Positions 21,923 through 34,257 of a stretch of 64,000 nt of DNA are shown one piece after another. Position 1 is the stretch's first letter. Each line of letters starts with the position of its first letter. Origin of the DNA: Nannobrachium achirus (lineage: Eukaryota > Chordata > Actinopteri > Myctophiformes > Myctophidae); contig OY997653.1 in the NCBI GenBank assembly GCA_963921795.1, positions 6,554,104 through 6,618,103 on the forward strand, written 5' to 3'. A program made the position numbers and the translations under genes. The notes beneath the pieces were generated by a model that did not search any database, was not told the origin of the DNA, and saw only the letters and a list, made by a program, of their open reading frames with translations.

Positions 21923-23477
21923 CATTTAGGCAAATTAAAAAAAATATTTTGAATTGACCACGTCCTGACCAAGTCCTGAGTGAATTATATGGTTTGTAGT
22001 TAAGGGATGTTTGTCTAAATTTACTCTGACACTGGTCACAGTTGTATGTTTGTTTCTCCGGTGTGAATTCTTCTGTGTTGTTTAAGGCTGTCCAGTCGAG
22101 AGAAGTGCTGTCCACACTGGTCACATCCATATAGGGTTTCTCTCCAGTGTGAATTCTCTGGTGTGTTTTAAGGTGGGCCATGTCAGAGAAGTGCTGTCCA
22201 CACTGGTCACATCCATAGGGTTTCTCTCCAGTGTGAATTCTCTGGTGTCTTTTAAGGTTGGTCCTGTGAGAGAAGTGTTGTCCACAGGGATCACACCCAT
22301 AGGGTTTCTCTCCAGTGTGAATTCTTTGGTGTGTGTTTAAGGTGAATATTGTAGAGAAGTGTTGTCCACACTGATCACATCCATAGGGTTTCTCTCCAGT
22401 GTGAATTCTCTGGTGTCTTTTTAGGCTGGTCAAACTAGAGAAGCACTGTCCACACTGGTCACATGCACATGGTTTCTCTCCGGTGTGAATTCTCTGGTGG
22501 GTTTTAAGGTTGGACAACACAGAGAAGCGTTGTCCACACTGATCACATTCATATGGTTTCTCTCCAGTGTGAATTCTTTGGTGTGTGTTTAAGGTGAATA
22601 TTGTAGAGAAGTGTTGTCCACACTGATCACATCCATAGGGTTTCTCTCCAGTGTGAATTCTCTGGTGGCTTTCAAGGTTGGACAACCCAGAGAAGCGTTG
22701 TCCACACTGATCACATTCATATGGTTTCTCTCCTGTGTGAATCTTCAGGTGGCTTTTAAGGCCGAACAATTTAGAGAAGTGTTGTCCACAATGATCACAC
22801 CCATACGGTTTCTCTCCTGTGTGAATTCTCTGGTGGATTTTAAGGGTGGACAACACAGAGAAGCGTTGTCCACACTGATCACATTCATATGGTTTTTCTC
22901 CAGTGTGAACTCTCTGGTGTATTTTAAGTATGGAGATCTTAGGGAAGTGTTTTCCACACTGATCACAGCAGTGTAGTTTTTGCTTAGCCAATCTTCTTTT
23001 TTCATTCACCTCTGGTAGGACAAGGAAACCAGGCAGATGATGCAACACTGGAATGGAAACAAAGGAACAAATGTTAGACATTACTTAGTGGACTTGATTA
23101 CTTAGTGGATTAGTCAATGTTAACTTATTTGCACATTATATGAAGACATAAAATGAGAAAACATAATTAAATCACCACAACATTTTGTCAAGTACCAATT
23201 GTCTCAAAATCTTACAACAAAGGTTAATCATATTTGGAGATTGTGATTAGAGAAGAGAAACAATGTGTGTTAAAATGTGTATTCTGTATGACTGTGGTGA
23301 ACAACAGAAATGAGCTAAAGGTCAAATCACAATGAAACAAAATATAAGTTAAGAATAAAAAATGATCTTGATAATATCAACGGAAAAAACAGGGAATTAG
23401 AGTAAGTAACATATACCATGGTCTTTGGGTTCCCCCTGTTCAGCAGAAATGTCCCTGGTGGGGTTGAGAGAGTTCAT
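21867..23477 (-). CDS. C2H2 zinc-finger protein B1 (exons 21867-23047 and 23417-23477)
   Basis: Exon 1 encodes MNSLNPTRDISAEQGEPKDH plus one base, ending CATG/GTATAT. Exon 2 starts after TTTCCATTCCAG at 23047 with TG TTG CAT, the same phase as gene A. The total is about 413 residues with ten intact C2H2 fingers after the linker NEKRRLAKQK. Contact residues (-1,2,3,6) vary: K-S-I-I, V-S-T-I, K-F-G-S, G-S-N-S, T-F-T-T, V-S-N-T, S-T-S-R, T-F-T-T, H-T-N-R, D-A-H-T; fingers 5 and 8 are duplicates. A 2-bp AT insertion at about 22129-22132 throws finger 11 out of frame. The chain then reads a decayed finger (YNCDQC) and a His-Thr repeat encoded by the (TG)n tract. The in-frame Met at 23081 lies in the intron and is not the start. 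Role inferred: nuclear DNA binding. Confidence 0.85.
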
Positions 23478-23539
23478 CTTCACCTGAAGTCTGGAGTCCA
23501 CAGTCAGATCTGATCAGAAATGATTGATATCCTGGAAGA

Positions 23540-23660
23540 CTTGTAGAGAAATGACACAGACCAACTCTTCTTATACTAGAGAGTCTGAGATGGAGCCACA
23601 AACTGCTTTGGACAATTGGCCAAAGAGAACAATAGGACCACCTCTCCACCAATCACAATC
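23540..23660 (-). promoter_or_regulatory. Promoter of B1, same layout as A1
   Basis: TATAAG (23569-23574, minus) lies about 95 bases before the ATG, with CCAAT motifs at 23615-23619 (minus) and 23648-23652 (plus). The 5' leader (from about 23530) is nearly the same as in gene A (TTTCTGATCAGATCTGACTG). Copies precede B2-B4. Confidence 0.55.
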
Positions 23661-24021
23661 TAACATACTATGCTCCCCCTCCCTCCTCCCCAGACATGTT
23701 CCAAGCTACCTTCAACTAATAAAGTGATAACACAATAATCTACACATGACATGAATTGTTGTATCAGCTTCGATATACTAACCTATCTTTACAAATACCA
23801 TATCTTTATCCATTATGGAAGAGGTGGCCCGCCCAATAGGCAGAGTAGGCGACTGCCTAGGGCGCCATGAGGGAGGGAGGGCATCCGCCAATGTAGCCTA
23901 CACATATACAAATGTTATAAAAATGCATTAATGTTACTTATACTTCCCTTAAAACGTGTTTCATTGTAGTGTGTAGTTTTGCTATATATTTGATGGATAT
24001 AATTTGTTTTGTGCACCACAG
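23660..24021. other. Intergenic with a possible transposon-end fragment
   Basis: Bases 23818-23882 (GGCCCGCCCAATAGGCAGAG, then GCGACTGCCTAGGGCGCC) stand out as GC-rich in AT-rich surroundings and look like a dispersed-element end; I cannot assign it. The rest shows nothing recognisable. Confidence 0.35.
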
Positions 24022-24880
<859 letters not shown>

Positions 24881-25082
24881 AATGTGTCTGTGTGCTTGCG
24901 TGTGTGTGTATATATTGGGTCAGTGCAGCTGTATGTTTGTTTTGTCTTTCACTTGCTTCATTGACGTTGGTGCCACATGCATGTGTGTGAGATGGAGGGA
25001 GAGGCTGTGAAGAGCTCAGCCATGTACCGATCTGTCATCACCATACTGTGATTTAATCATTATTACAGATGTAAGCATGTTC

Positions 25083-25365
25083 GTACAAAAAGGAGGAACA
25101 AAACAATCAATCATGAAGGGTTTATTTGTCACTCACCTAGTACGATACGTAACATGTTGATGGGAAATATTCAGCAAAGTGATAACACAACGCACAATGC
25201 AATATAACAAGATTGAATTGTGGTTACTACAACAGCAATCATGAATATACAAGAAATCCAAATGCGTTTTTGTTCATAACAGTTTAGCAGACTTAAAGAA
25301 CACCATTGGGTTATCATGTTACGTCGCTGATACTGTCTAATTAAACACTGTTCACAATGACACAT
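25083..25365 (-). pseudogene. Relic of a zinc-finger gene 3' flank, unit 1
   Basis: GTACAAAAAGGAGGAACAAA through TTAAACACTGTTCACAATG aligns with 21602-21858 (flank of B1) and 27690-27960 (flank of A2), including the minus-strand AATAAA context. No finger codons follow; the sequence ends at an unrelated block. Also present in units 3 and 4 (about 45935-46216 and 56725-57006), missing in unit 2. Confidence 0.7.
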
Positions 25366-25399
25366 ATGTGCAATCAACATATTCTCACCTCGTTCCAAA

Positions 25400-25649
25400 G
25401 CGTCGCACGGGTGAAGCAGAAAGCGAGTTGGGAACGCGTCGGGAGGGTGACACAGAGGGGGTGAGAATGGGCTGGTGCAATGGCAGTCCCACAGTGATCG
25501 GTGGGACGGGTACCTGGTGTGTGCAATGGCACCACACCCTTTAAAATGGCATCTGGACAGGCAGAGTGAGACTGCGTTTGTCCAGGTTGCCTGGTTCCTG
25601 CTTCACGCTGCTGGCGGTGTGTTGCCCTGTTTGTGCTTTTGGCATAATG
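25400..25649 (+). promoter_or_regulatory. GC-rich block ending in a splice donor, possible first exon
   Basis: Within AT-rich DNA, this block is GC-rich with several CpG (GAACGCGTCGGGAGGG) and ends GGCATAATG/GTAAGC at 25649, a good donor. Downstream come another donor (AAAG/GTAGGC, near 25818) and an acceptor (ATTACAG, near 25912), then the coding exon at 26556. It may be the promoter and non-coding first exon of that gene. No transcript evidence is available. Confidence 0.35.
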
Positions 25650-25990
25650 GTAAGCCTTTGTTTTAATGTAGAGCTCTCTGGTTCTAGTTTGATTTATGCA
25701 GACATCCTCCAAGTTACTTATATGTATGTTTTTGTAATAGACATTTGAGCTCAAGAATAGAAGACAGAGCTGAGAGCTGTCAGTGATGTGTGGTTGCACA
25801 CAAGCTCGGAGGCAAAGGTAGGCCTGCCTTGTACTGCCACAGCACAAAGAGTCCCTATGTATAGCACCAGTTTATATCATGAGACTAATCAAATATTTAT
25901 TTGTATTACAGATGTGCCCTTTGAACTGTTGAACCGCTGTTCTTTTTTACCCTTTTTTTGTTTGTACAGTTCGCTGCTACTTAATTGATG

Positions 25991-26210
25991 TTGCCCCAGT
26001 GGCTTTAAACTATACTTCCACCCTAGTGGTTTAAGGCTAGTGTTTCTAACTTTGAACCACTGTCTTTGACTTGGTCATTGATGGGTTATTTTAGCTATGC
26101 TGCTAACGTAGTTTGTTTTGCCTCAGTGGCTTTAAACTAACTTCCGCCCTAGTGGGTTAAAACTAACTTTAAACCACTGTCTCTGACTTGGTCATTGATG
26201 GGTTGTTCTG
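25991..26210 (+). repeat. Tandem dimer of a ~100-bp segment
   Basis: TTGCCCCAGTGGCTTTAAAC...GACTTGGTCATTGATGGGTT (25991-26090) is repeated as TTGCCTCAGTGGCTTTAAAC...GACTTGGTCATTGATGGGTT (about 26118-26210). The two differ by substitutions and a short indel. Present in each unit. Bases 26211-26555 show nothing else. Confidence 0.75.
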
Positions 26211-26555
26211 GCTGCCCCTAAAGACAGGGACATTCTTGGTTAATGGTTACACTGCTGATTGGCACTTAACTGTTTATTGCCCTTGTTTGCTGAGCTGTTC
26301 ACAGGTTTTTATCATTGGAGTATACTTGCAGTGATCTCTTTTGCTGTGCCTTTTTAATGCCAACTACACTTGGCTCTGAGTGTTTTTTCAGAGTGTTATA
26401 AGTGTTGTCTATCTTCCAATAGTAATCACTAGGATAGAGTTCTTAAAACATAATGATGTATATGCCATTAATTTAGGAGTGTAATGGTGTGTGAATTTGC
26501 TATTTGACCATAATGTGAGTATTGCGTATTGTTTTTATGCATTGTAATCTACAGT

Positions 26556-27098
26556 ATGATGCACTTGTGCATGTTTAAACCTGCAAAAGTCAAAAATATG
26601 GATGAAAAACATGCAATGGCCAATGTCATTCCGGCTTGCATCCCCATTCCATTTGGACAGATAGGATTTGACCCAGACATGGATTCAGTTTTAGTGTTAG
26701 CATGTACAACGACAAAGGCAGAAGCTCTGCTCATTCTAATGAGTCATGCAGCAAGGCATAATATAACTGGAACACAACTTGAGGACTTGTTAAAGCTAAT
26801 AAATACTCTGTTTGGCAAAGAGGTGTTACCCAGATCAAAATATTTGCTCAACAAGGTCTTTAAAAACAACTCGGATATAGTGGAGTTCCACTTCTACAGC
26901 AAGGCTGTAAGATGTACACAAAAAGAAAAAGAGATAAAAGATGCAAACATTAAGCAGCTTTCTATTTGTAATAAAGTTGTGCTGTTTTTGCACAAAATGC
27001 CTAATGTAAATTGTTCATGTTTAGGGGAGAACGTCGGTCACATTATGTGTTGTAACGACTCACAGCAACCAATCGTGGCACCAGGCCAGATTCCATGA
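26556..27098 (+). CDS. Transposase-domain-like N-terminal exon, unit 1
   Basis: After a pyrimidine-containing acceptor ending TCTACAG at 26554, 180 codons run to TGA at 27096-27098. The core (EALLILMSHAARHNITG, then LEDLLKLINTLFG, PRSKYLLNKVF and VEFHFY) resembles, from memory of the family, the N-terminal region of large animal transposase-domain proteins whose FHFYC motif is followed by zinc-binding Cys pairs. Here Ser replaces the expected Cys after FHFY and no catalytic domain follows. The last ~45 codons lie in the 3'-flank module shared with gene B, so the frame was probably truncated there. The frame runs towards the 3' end of gene A2 (convergent). It is identical at the protein level in all four copies. 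Either a recent remnant or a retained gene. Confidence 0.4.
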   Translation: MMHLCMFKPAKVKNMDEKHAMANVIPACIPIPFGQIGFDPDMDSVLVLACTTTKAEALLILMSHAARHNITGTQLEDLLKLINTLFGKEVLPRSKYLLNKVFKNNSDIVEFHFYSKAVRCTQKEKEIKDANIKQLSICNKVVLFLHKMPNVNCSCLGENVGHIMCCNDSQQPIVAPGQIP

Positions 27099-27972
27099 CT
27101 TCCCCCCTAAAATGTTTTATTCGTGCCAGTATAGTCAGTAGGCTTAAAAATTGAAATTCATACATTAGGTTCTAATGTATGAAGGTTCTGGGTTGTTTTT
27201 GAAATGTGTCAGTGTAATTTGTAAGAGTTCCTAACTGGATGTTCCTTGTGTTGTTTCATTGACTTGCTTTTGATGACAATGAGCCACCATCAACCATCAT
27301 TATGCACTACTTTACTGACTGAATTACACATGAATGGTAAAGCCATCAATGACCCAACATTTTCTCTTGAATTCCCATACATTGTTGAGAAATACATTAT
27401 CATACAACAACACATAGGCAGTCGTTCTCACATGCCCTGGTTAGTTCTCACCGATCAGGTGTGGCATATTAGCATATTCATCATGAGGGGTTGTTCCTAC
27501 AGGCTTGGCATAGTGGGTACTGGTATATTAATACACCCTGGCATTCTAAATGAGGGTACAGATATAGGGCAGAGTTTGAGATCCCATCAAGTTCATCCCA
27601 CCAAGAAAAGTATTACCAGGTCCTTTTATTAATCAGATTCATGACTGCGTTCTCTATGCTGATTGGATAATCATGATCTGTTTAATAATACATACCAAAA
27701 GGAGGGACAAAAAAATCAATCCTGAAGGGTTTATTTGTCACTCACCTAGTACAATACGTAACATGTTGATGGGAAATGTTCTGCAAAGTGATAACACAAC
27801 GCACAATGCAATATAACAACATTGAATTATGGCTACTACAACGGCAATCATGAATAATTATACAAGAAATCCAAGTGCGTTTTTGTTTAGCAGACTTAAA
27901 AACAACATTGGGCCATCATGTTACGTCTCTGATACTGTCTAATTAAACACTGTTCACAATATTTAATTTTCA

Positions 27973-28018
<46 letters not shown>

Positions 28019-28126
28019 CATTTAGGCAAATTATTTTTTTTTATTTTGAATAGACCACAATAAGGCCTGAGTGAATTATAGGGTGTGTAGTTAAGGGATG
28101 TTTGTCTAAATTTACTCTGACACTGC

Positions 28127-29421
28127 TCACAGTTGTATGGTTGTGTCTCCGATGTGAATTCTTCTGTGTCGTTTAAGGCTGTCCATTTGAGAGAAGTGCT
28201 GTCCACAATGGTCACATCCATAGGGTTTCTCTCCAGTGTGAATTCTCTGGTGTCTTTTTAGGCTGGTCAAACTAGAGAAGCACTGTCCACACTGGTCACA
28301 TCCATAGGGTTTCTCTCCAGTGTGAATTCTCTGGTGTGTTTTAAGGCTGGCCATTTGAGAGAAGTGTTGTCCACACTGATCACACCCATAAGGTTTCTCG
28401 CCTGTGTGAATTCTCTGGTGTTTTTTAAGGTTGGACATTTGAGAAAAGTGTTGTCCACACTGATCACATTCATATGGTTTCTCCCCAGTATGGATTTTCC
28501 GGTGTTTTTTAAGGGTGGACAACACAGAGAAGTGTTGTCCACACTGATCACACCCATACGGTTTCTCTCCTTTGTGAATTCTCTGGTGGATTTTAAGGGT
28601 GGACAACACAGAGAAGCGATGTCCACACTGATCACATCCATACGGTTTCTCTCCTGTGTGAATTCTCTGGTGGATTTTAAGGGTGGACACCACAGAGAAG
28701 CGTTGTCCACACTGATCACATTCATATGGTTTCTCTGCTGTGTGAATTCTCTGATGGATTTTAAGTTTGGAGATGCCAAGGAAGTGTTTTCCACACTGGT
28801 CACAGCAGTGTTGTTTTTGCTTAGCCAACCTCCTCTTTTCATTCACCTCTGGTAGGACAGGGAAGCCAGATTGATGATGCAACACTGGATTGGAAACAAA
28901 GACAAAAGAAAGATTTTTGAGACTTGGACTTTAAAGTTGTTAAAGGACAACTTTGACACTCACATAATTGGTCCTCACTAATGTTCATCATTAGCAATAT
29001 ATATTACAATGTTTAATATTGCAATGGCTTCCATTATAGCACATATTGTGCATCGTATAAATACATAAATCACATACTAAATACATACTATAATCATGTA
29101 AAATGTTGCCAAGATCCATATGACTTACCTTAAAAACATTTAATGTTGTTAAGGGATGTATTACATCCCATAACATAATAGTATTGTGTGCATGTCAGAC
29201 TTCAGTAATACTATTTTTGCATAGAAGAAATTACCTTCATCTAATCTGCATCAAAGATACAGGTCAAATTACAATTAAACAAAATGATTAGAATAAGAAT
29301 AAAGATTAAGAATAAAATGTATATTGAGGAAACCCAACAGGGTGAAGGGAGGCAGAGTAAGTAACATACCAAGGTCTTTGTTTTCCTCCTGTTCATCAGA
29401 GTTGAGTTTGAGCGAGTTCAT
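28127..29421 (-). CDS. C2H2 zinc-finger protein A2, chimeric (exons 28127-28884, 29370-29421)
   Basis: Same first exon, splice junctions and phase as A1, and the same fingers 1-5. From the breakpoint at 28351/28352 leftward it changes to finger 6 with contacts Q-A-S-T, finger 7 S-T-S-R and finger 8 Q-D-S-R, ending HIGDTTIQL and stop. The total is about 269 residues and eight fingers. The last fingers and the 3' flank (minus-strand AATAAA at 27730-27735) resemble gene B and the relic at 14 kb rather than A1. Finger 1 has Gly where A1 and A3-A5 have Ser (HFLGISK). Beyond the stop, a decayed finger remains in another frame (YNCEQC). Confidence 0.85.
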
Positions 29422-30677
29422 CTTATCCCGAAGTCTGGAGTCCACAGTCAGATCTGATCAGAAATGATTGATATCCTGGAAGACTTGTGGAGAAATGACA
29501 CAGACCAACTCTTCTTATACTAGAGAGTCTGGGGTTAGGTAGTGCTCTGAATGATTGGCCAAAGACAACAATAGAACCATCTCTCCACCAATCACAATCT
29601 AGCATACTGTGCTCCACCCCTCCCTCCTCCCCCAGACATGCTCTATGCAACCTTCTACAAAAGTGGTAACAACATTATCTATTTATGACTAAAATATCAT
29701 CATATTAAACACTGCTTAATTTGCCAAATAACAGTATCAGTTGTTAAGATTGACAATATAAGTTGCCAATGAAACACAGAAGTTATAAGTGTTGTCAAAT
29801 GTTGTCATTTTATCAAATGGCCCCTTGCCTTTTTTCTAGTGTTTCCCTATATTTTTCTAGTGTCTCCCATATATTCCCTATAATAGGGAGACATAAAGGA
29901 AGTCTGATCTATCTAATCCATTTGTTTTGTTTTCATGTTATTACTAAAAGTTGAATAAACAGAATAACTTCTGTGGACTAATATCAATAGCACAAGTGAC
30001 TGTGTGGAATTTCTTTGGCACAAGGACATTTCACTTTTTGGACTCAAGACTATTTAGACAAAATAAAAATGATCCATGTGTAATCAACAGCAAAGCTATG
30101 GAGGAAATAATATTGAGAAGGAAAAATATGTTGAGATGAGTATATTGCAATATGCAGCAATTGGTAGTGGGGCTTGTTCCACATGTCCAGTTAATATCTA
30201 ACATGGACAGTGAAAGTCTACTGAACACTAGAGCCAGATTTTACTGAAGCTTTAGCATCACACCACTATAACATTACAAAAAGGAACACCTTTTAATCCA
30301 CATATGAGTGGCCCTATAATAATTATCTGAATTTAGCAGCTATAACAATAACACTATATATATATATCATTGAATAGGCACACATATAAACTATGGGACA
30401 AATACAATCAATAACGTGGATATATTTACAGTGTCAACAGGATTCAACAATCTGAGCAGGAGTCAATAGAACAGACTCAAAGCAGCAATCTCTAATTCTA
30501 TTCACCGAAAATCCCTGCCTTAATGTATAGATTAATAAAACAATGAGAATTAAAAACTATTAACCACATGAACCCAATTGATTGAGCCAGCAACCCCAAC
30601 CCCTTTTATTTTCTTTAGAATTGTATGTTGTATGTTTGCGTGTTACTTTATGCTTAATGTCTTATTATATTTTCTAG

Positions 30678-30929
30678 GTAGAACATGATGTGAGGCGTAA
30701 CGCTGTGGCCAAACTCTCTGACGGTCCGCACACAGTCCGTGGCAACACTGGCCTGAGCTTCAAAGTGAAACGCCACAAAAGAAAGACGGTCTACAAGCCA
30801 GCATGTGTTTGGGGTTCGGGTCAGAGCTGCCAGGCCTGCAAGAGAAGTCATACACTACGACTCACACGAAGAGTGGAGGCAGAGTCGACTTCGCCTCACT
30901 GTGGCTCCGTTCTATACCTGCATCAGTGA
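30678..30929 (+). CDS. 84-codon unrecognised terminal exon, unit 2
   Basis: Copy of 19905-20156 with the same acceptor, stop and polyadenylation signal. It encodes KVKRH where unit 1 has KLKRH; units 3-5 also have Val. The same doubts apply. Confidence 0.35.
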   Translation, partial: VEHDVRRNAVAKLSDGPHTVRGNTGLSFKVKRHKRKTVYKPACVWGSGQSCQACKRSHTLRLTRRVEAESTSPHCGSVLYLHQ

Positions 30930-32647
30930 TAGTCTTGTGTCCACCCACTTCCACTAAGTGCCCTCTGCTGTGTGTGAGGAAATGCTGAAAAGTCACTAAA
31001 CTTGCTGAAGTACAAGATTGATGAACTTTTACTTGAATGCATAAGTCCATTTTGTTGATACGTTATACTTCTACAACACTACATATCCATATCCAACCCC
31101 ACATATCCACTGCTCCTGCACCACCCATGTTATGATAATTTGTGTAATGACACAAACAGTTGCCGTTGCATAACATTACATATGATATTGCATTGGAAGA
31201 TAAAGTGACTGAGAAGTATGAACCATTCACATGTTTGCACATCATGCATTTCCCTTGTCCATTATCTTAATTTATTGTATGTAAGATGTAACAGATGTAA
31301 TAAAAAATCTTGAATCTTGATCCCTGTTTGTGTCTTCATTGCCACGTTCAGTGCAGGAATGTACACTGGTAATACTGCTATTAAAAGCCTATCACCTTAC
31401 CTTTACTATTAATGTGATGCAATGTGTGTGCAATGCAAATGAGTGTGATCTAGTGCCATAACCAAGACTAACTTGAGATTCCTCAATCGATGCCCCCACT
31501 CTCCTGTCTAGCATCAGGTTGTTAAGCGCTGCAGTGTTTTTAGCACACAAACTTACGTTTATGTGGGAATCCATGGTGAATGGTACACCCACTGCACCTG
31601 AACTTATCCAACATGATATCATTAGCAAACAGGGTGGAGAGACCATCTGTTTGGTACTATACTCCTGTCCCGTTTCAGGGGAACCAACTTATTAAGCAGC
31701 TTTCTATTTGTAATAGTTTGTAAAAGTTGTCCTGTTTTTGCACAAAATACCTAATGTAAATTGTTCATGTTTAGGGGAGAAAGTCGGTCACATTATGTGT
31801 TGTAACGACTCACAGCAACCAATCGTGGCACCAGGCCAGATTCCATGACTTCCCCCCTAAAATGTTTTATTCATGCCAGTATAGTCAGTAGGCTTAAAAA
31901 AAACTGGATGTTCCTTGTGTTGTTTCATTGACTTGCTTTTGATGACAATGAGCCACCATCAATCATCATTATGCACTACTTGCATAATGATGATACTGAC
32001 TGAATTACACATGAATGGTAAAGCCATCAATGACCCAACATTTTCTCTTGAATTCCCATACATTGTTGAGAAATACCTTATCATACAACAACACATAGGC
32101 AGTGGGAGGGTCGTTCTCACATGCCCTGGTTAGTTCTCACCTATCGGGTGTGGCATATTAGCATATCATCATGAGGGGTTGTTCCTACAGGCGTGGCATA
32201 GTGGGTACTGGTATATTAATACATCCTGGCATTCTAAATGAGGGTACAGATAGGGCAGTTTGAAATCCCATCAAGTTCATCCCACCAAGAAAAGTTACCA
32301 GGTCCTTTTATTAATCAGATTCATGACTGCGTTCTCTATGCTGATTGGATAATCATGATCTGTTTAATAATACATACAAAAAGGAGGGACAAAAAAATCA
32401 ATCATGAAGGGTTTATTTGTCACTCACCTAGTACAATACGTAACATGTTGATGGGAAATGTTCTGCAAAGTGATAACACAACGCACAATGCAATATAACA
32501 ACATTGAATTATGGCTACTACAACGGCAATCATGAATATACAAGAAATCCAAATGCGTTTTTTAGCAGACTTAAAAACAACATTGGGTCATCATGTTACG
32601 TTTCTGATACAGTCTAATTAAACACTGTTCACAGTATTTAATTTTCA

Positions 32648-32702
<55 letters not shown>

Positions 32703-32715
32703 CATTTAGGCAAAT

Positions 32716-34257
32716 TTAAAAAAATATTTTGAATTGACCACGTCCTGACCAAGTCCTGAGTGAATTATATGGTTTGTAGTTAAGGGATGTTTGTCTAAAT
32801 TTACTCTGACACTGGTCACAGTTGTATGTTTGTTTCTCCGGTGTGAATTCTTCTGTGTTGTTTAAGGCTGTCCAGTCGAGAGAAGTGCTGTCCACACTGG
32901 TCACATCCATATAGGGTTTCTCTCCAGTGTGAATTCTCTGGTGTGTTTTAAGGTGGGCCATGTCAGAGAAGTGCTGTCCACACTGGTCACATCCATAGGG
33001 TTTCTCTCCAGTGTGAATTCTCTGGTGTCTTTTAAGGTTGGTCCTGTGAGAGAAGTGTTGTCCACAGGGATCACACCCATAGGGTTTCTCTCCAGTGTGA
33101 ATTCTTTGGTGTGTGTTTAAGGTGAATATTGTAGAGAAGTGTTGTCCACACTGATCACATCCATAGGGTTTCTCTCCAGTGTGAATTCTCTGGTGTCTTT
33201 TTAGGCTGGTCAAACTAGAGAAGCACTGTCCACACTGGTCACATGCACATGGTTTCTCTCCGGTGTGAATTCTCTGGTGGGTTTTAAGGTTGGACAACAC
33301 AGAGAAGCGTTGTCCACACTGATCACATTCATATGGTTTCTCTCCAGTGTGAATTCTTTGGTGTGTGTTTAAGGTGAATATTGTAGAGAAGTGTTGTCCA
33401 CACTGATCACATCCATAGGGTTTCTCTCCAGTGTGAATTCTCTGGTGGCTTTCAAGGTTGGACAACCCAGAGAAGCGTTGTCCACACTGATCACATTCAT
33501 ATGGTTTCTCTCCTGTGTGAATCTTCAGGTGGCTTTTAAGGCCGAACAATTTAGAGAAGTGTTGTCCACAATGATCACACCCATACGGTTTCTCTCCTGT
33601 GTGAATTCTCTGGTGGATTTTAAGGGTGGACAACACAGAGAAGCGTTGTCCACACTGATCACATTCATATGGTTTTTCTCCAGTGTGAACTCTCTGGTGT
33701 ATTTTAAGTATGGAGATCTTAGGGAAGTGTTTTCCACACTGATCACAGCAGCGTAGTTTTTGCTTAGCCAATCTTCTTTTTTCATTCACCTCTGGTAGGA
33801 CAAGGAAACCAGGCAGATGATGCAACACTGGAATGGAAACAAAGATACAAATGTTAGACATTACTTAGTGGACTTGATTACTTAGTGGATTAGTCAATGT
33901 TAACTTATTTGCACATTATATGAAGACATAAAATGAGAAAACATAATTAAATCACCACAACATTTTGTCAAGTACCAATTGTCTCAAAATCTTACAACAA
34001 AGGTTAATCATATTTGGAGATTGTGATTAGAGAAGAGAAACAATGTGTGTTAAAATGTGTATTCTGTATGACTGTGGTGAACAACAGAAATGAGCTAAAG
34101 GTCAAATCACAATGAAACAAAATATAAGTTAAGAATAAAAAATGATCTTGATAATATCAACGGAAAAAACAGGGAATTAGAGTAAGTAACATATACCATG
34201 GTCTTTGGGTTCCCCCTGTTCAGCAGAAATGTCCCTGGTGGGGTTGAGAGAGTTCAT
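32716..34257 (-). CDS. C2H2 zinc-finger protein B2 (exons 32716-33827, 34197-34257)
   Basis: Same two-exon structure and ten fingers as B1, about 390 residues. It has Arg for His just before the first zinc Cys pair (KLRCC), not a zinc ligand. The tail ends at a stop right after QFKIFF, because the A-run next to the microsatellite differs in length and no His-Thr repeat is read. Polyadenylation signal at 32412-32417 (minus). Confidence 0.85.

Noticed and set aside
25374-25847. 157-codon minus-strand frame over the GC-rich block, repeated in units 2-4
   Set aside because: No domain, no splice logic, and its end changes arbitrarily in unit 2. The plus strand there has better exon signals.
27246-27632. 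128-codon plus-strand frame in the 3' flank of A2-A5
   Set aside because: The homologous flank of gene B breaks this frame with indels and substitutions, so there is no sign of coding constraint.
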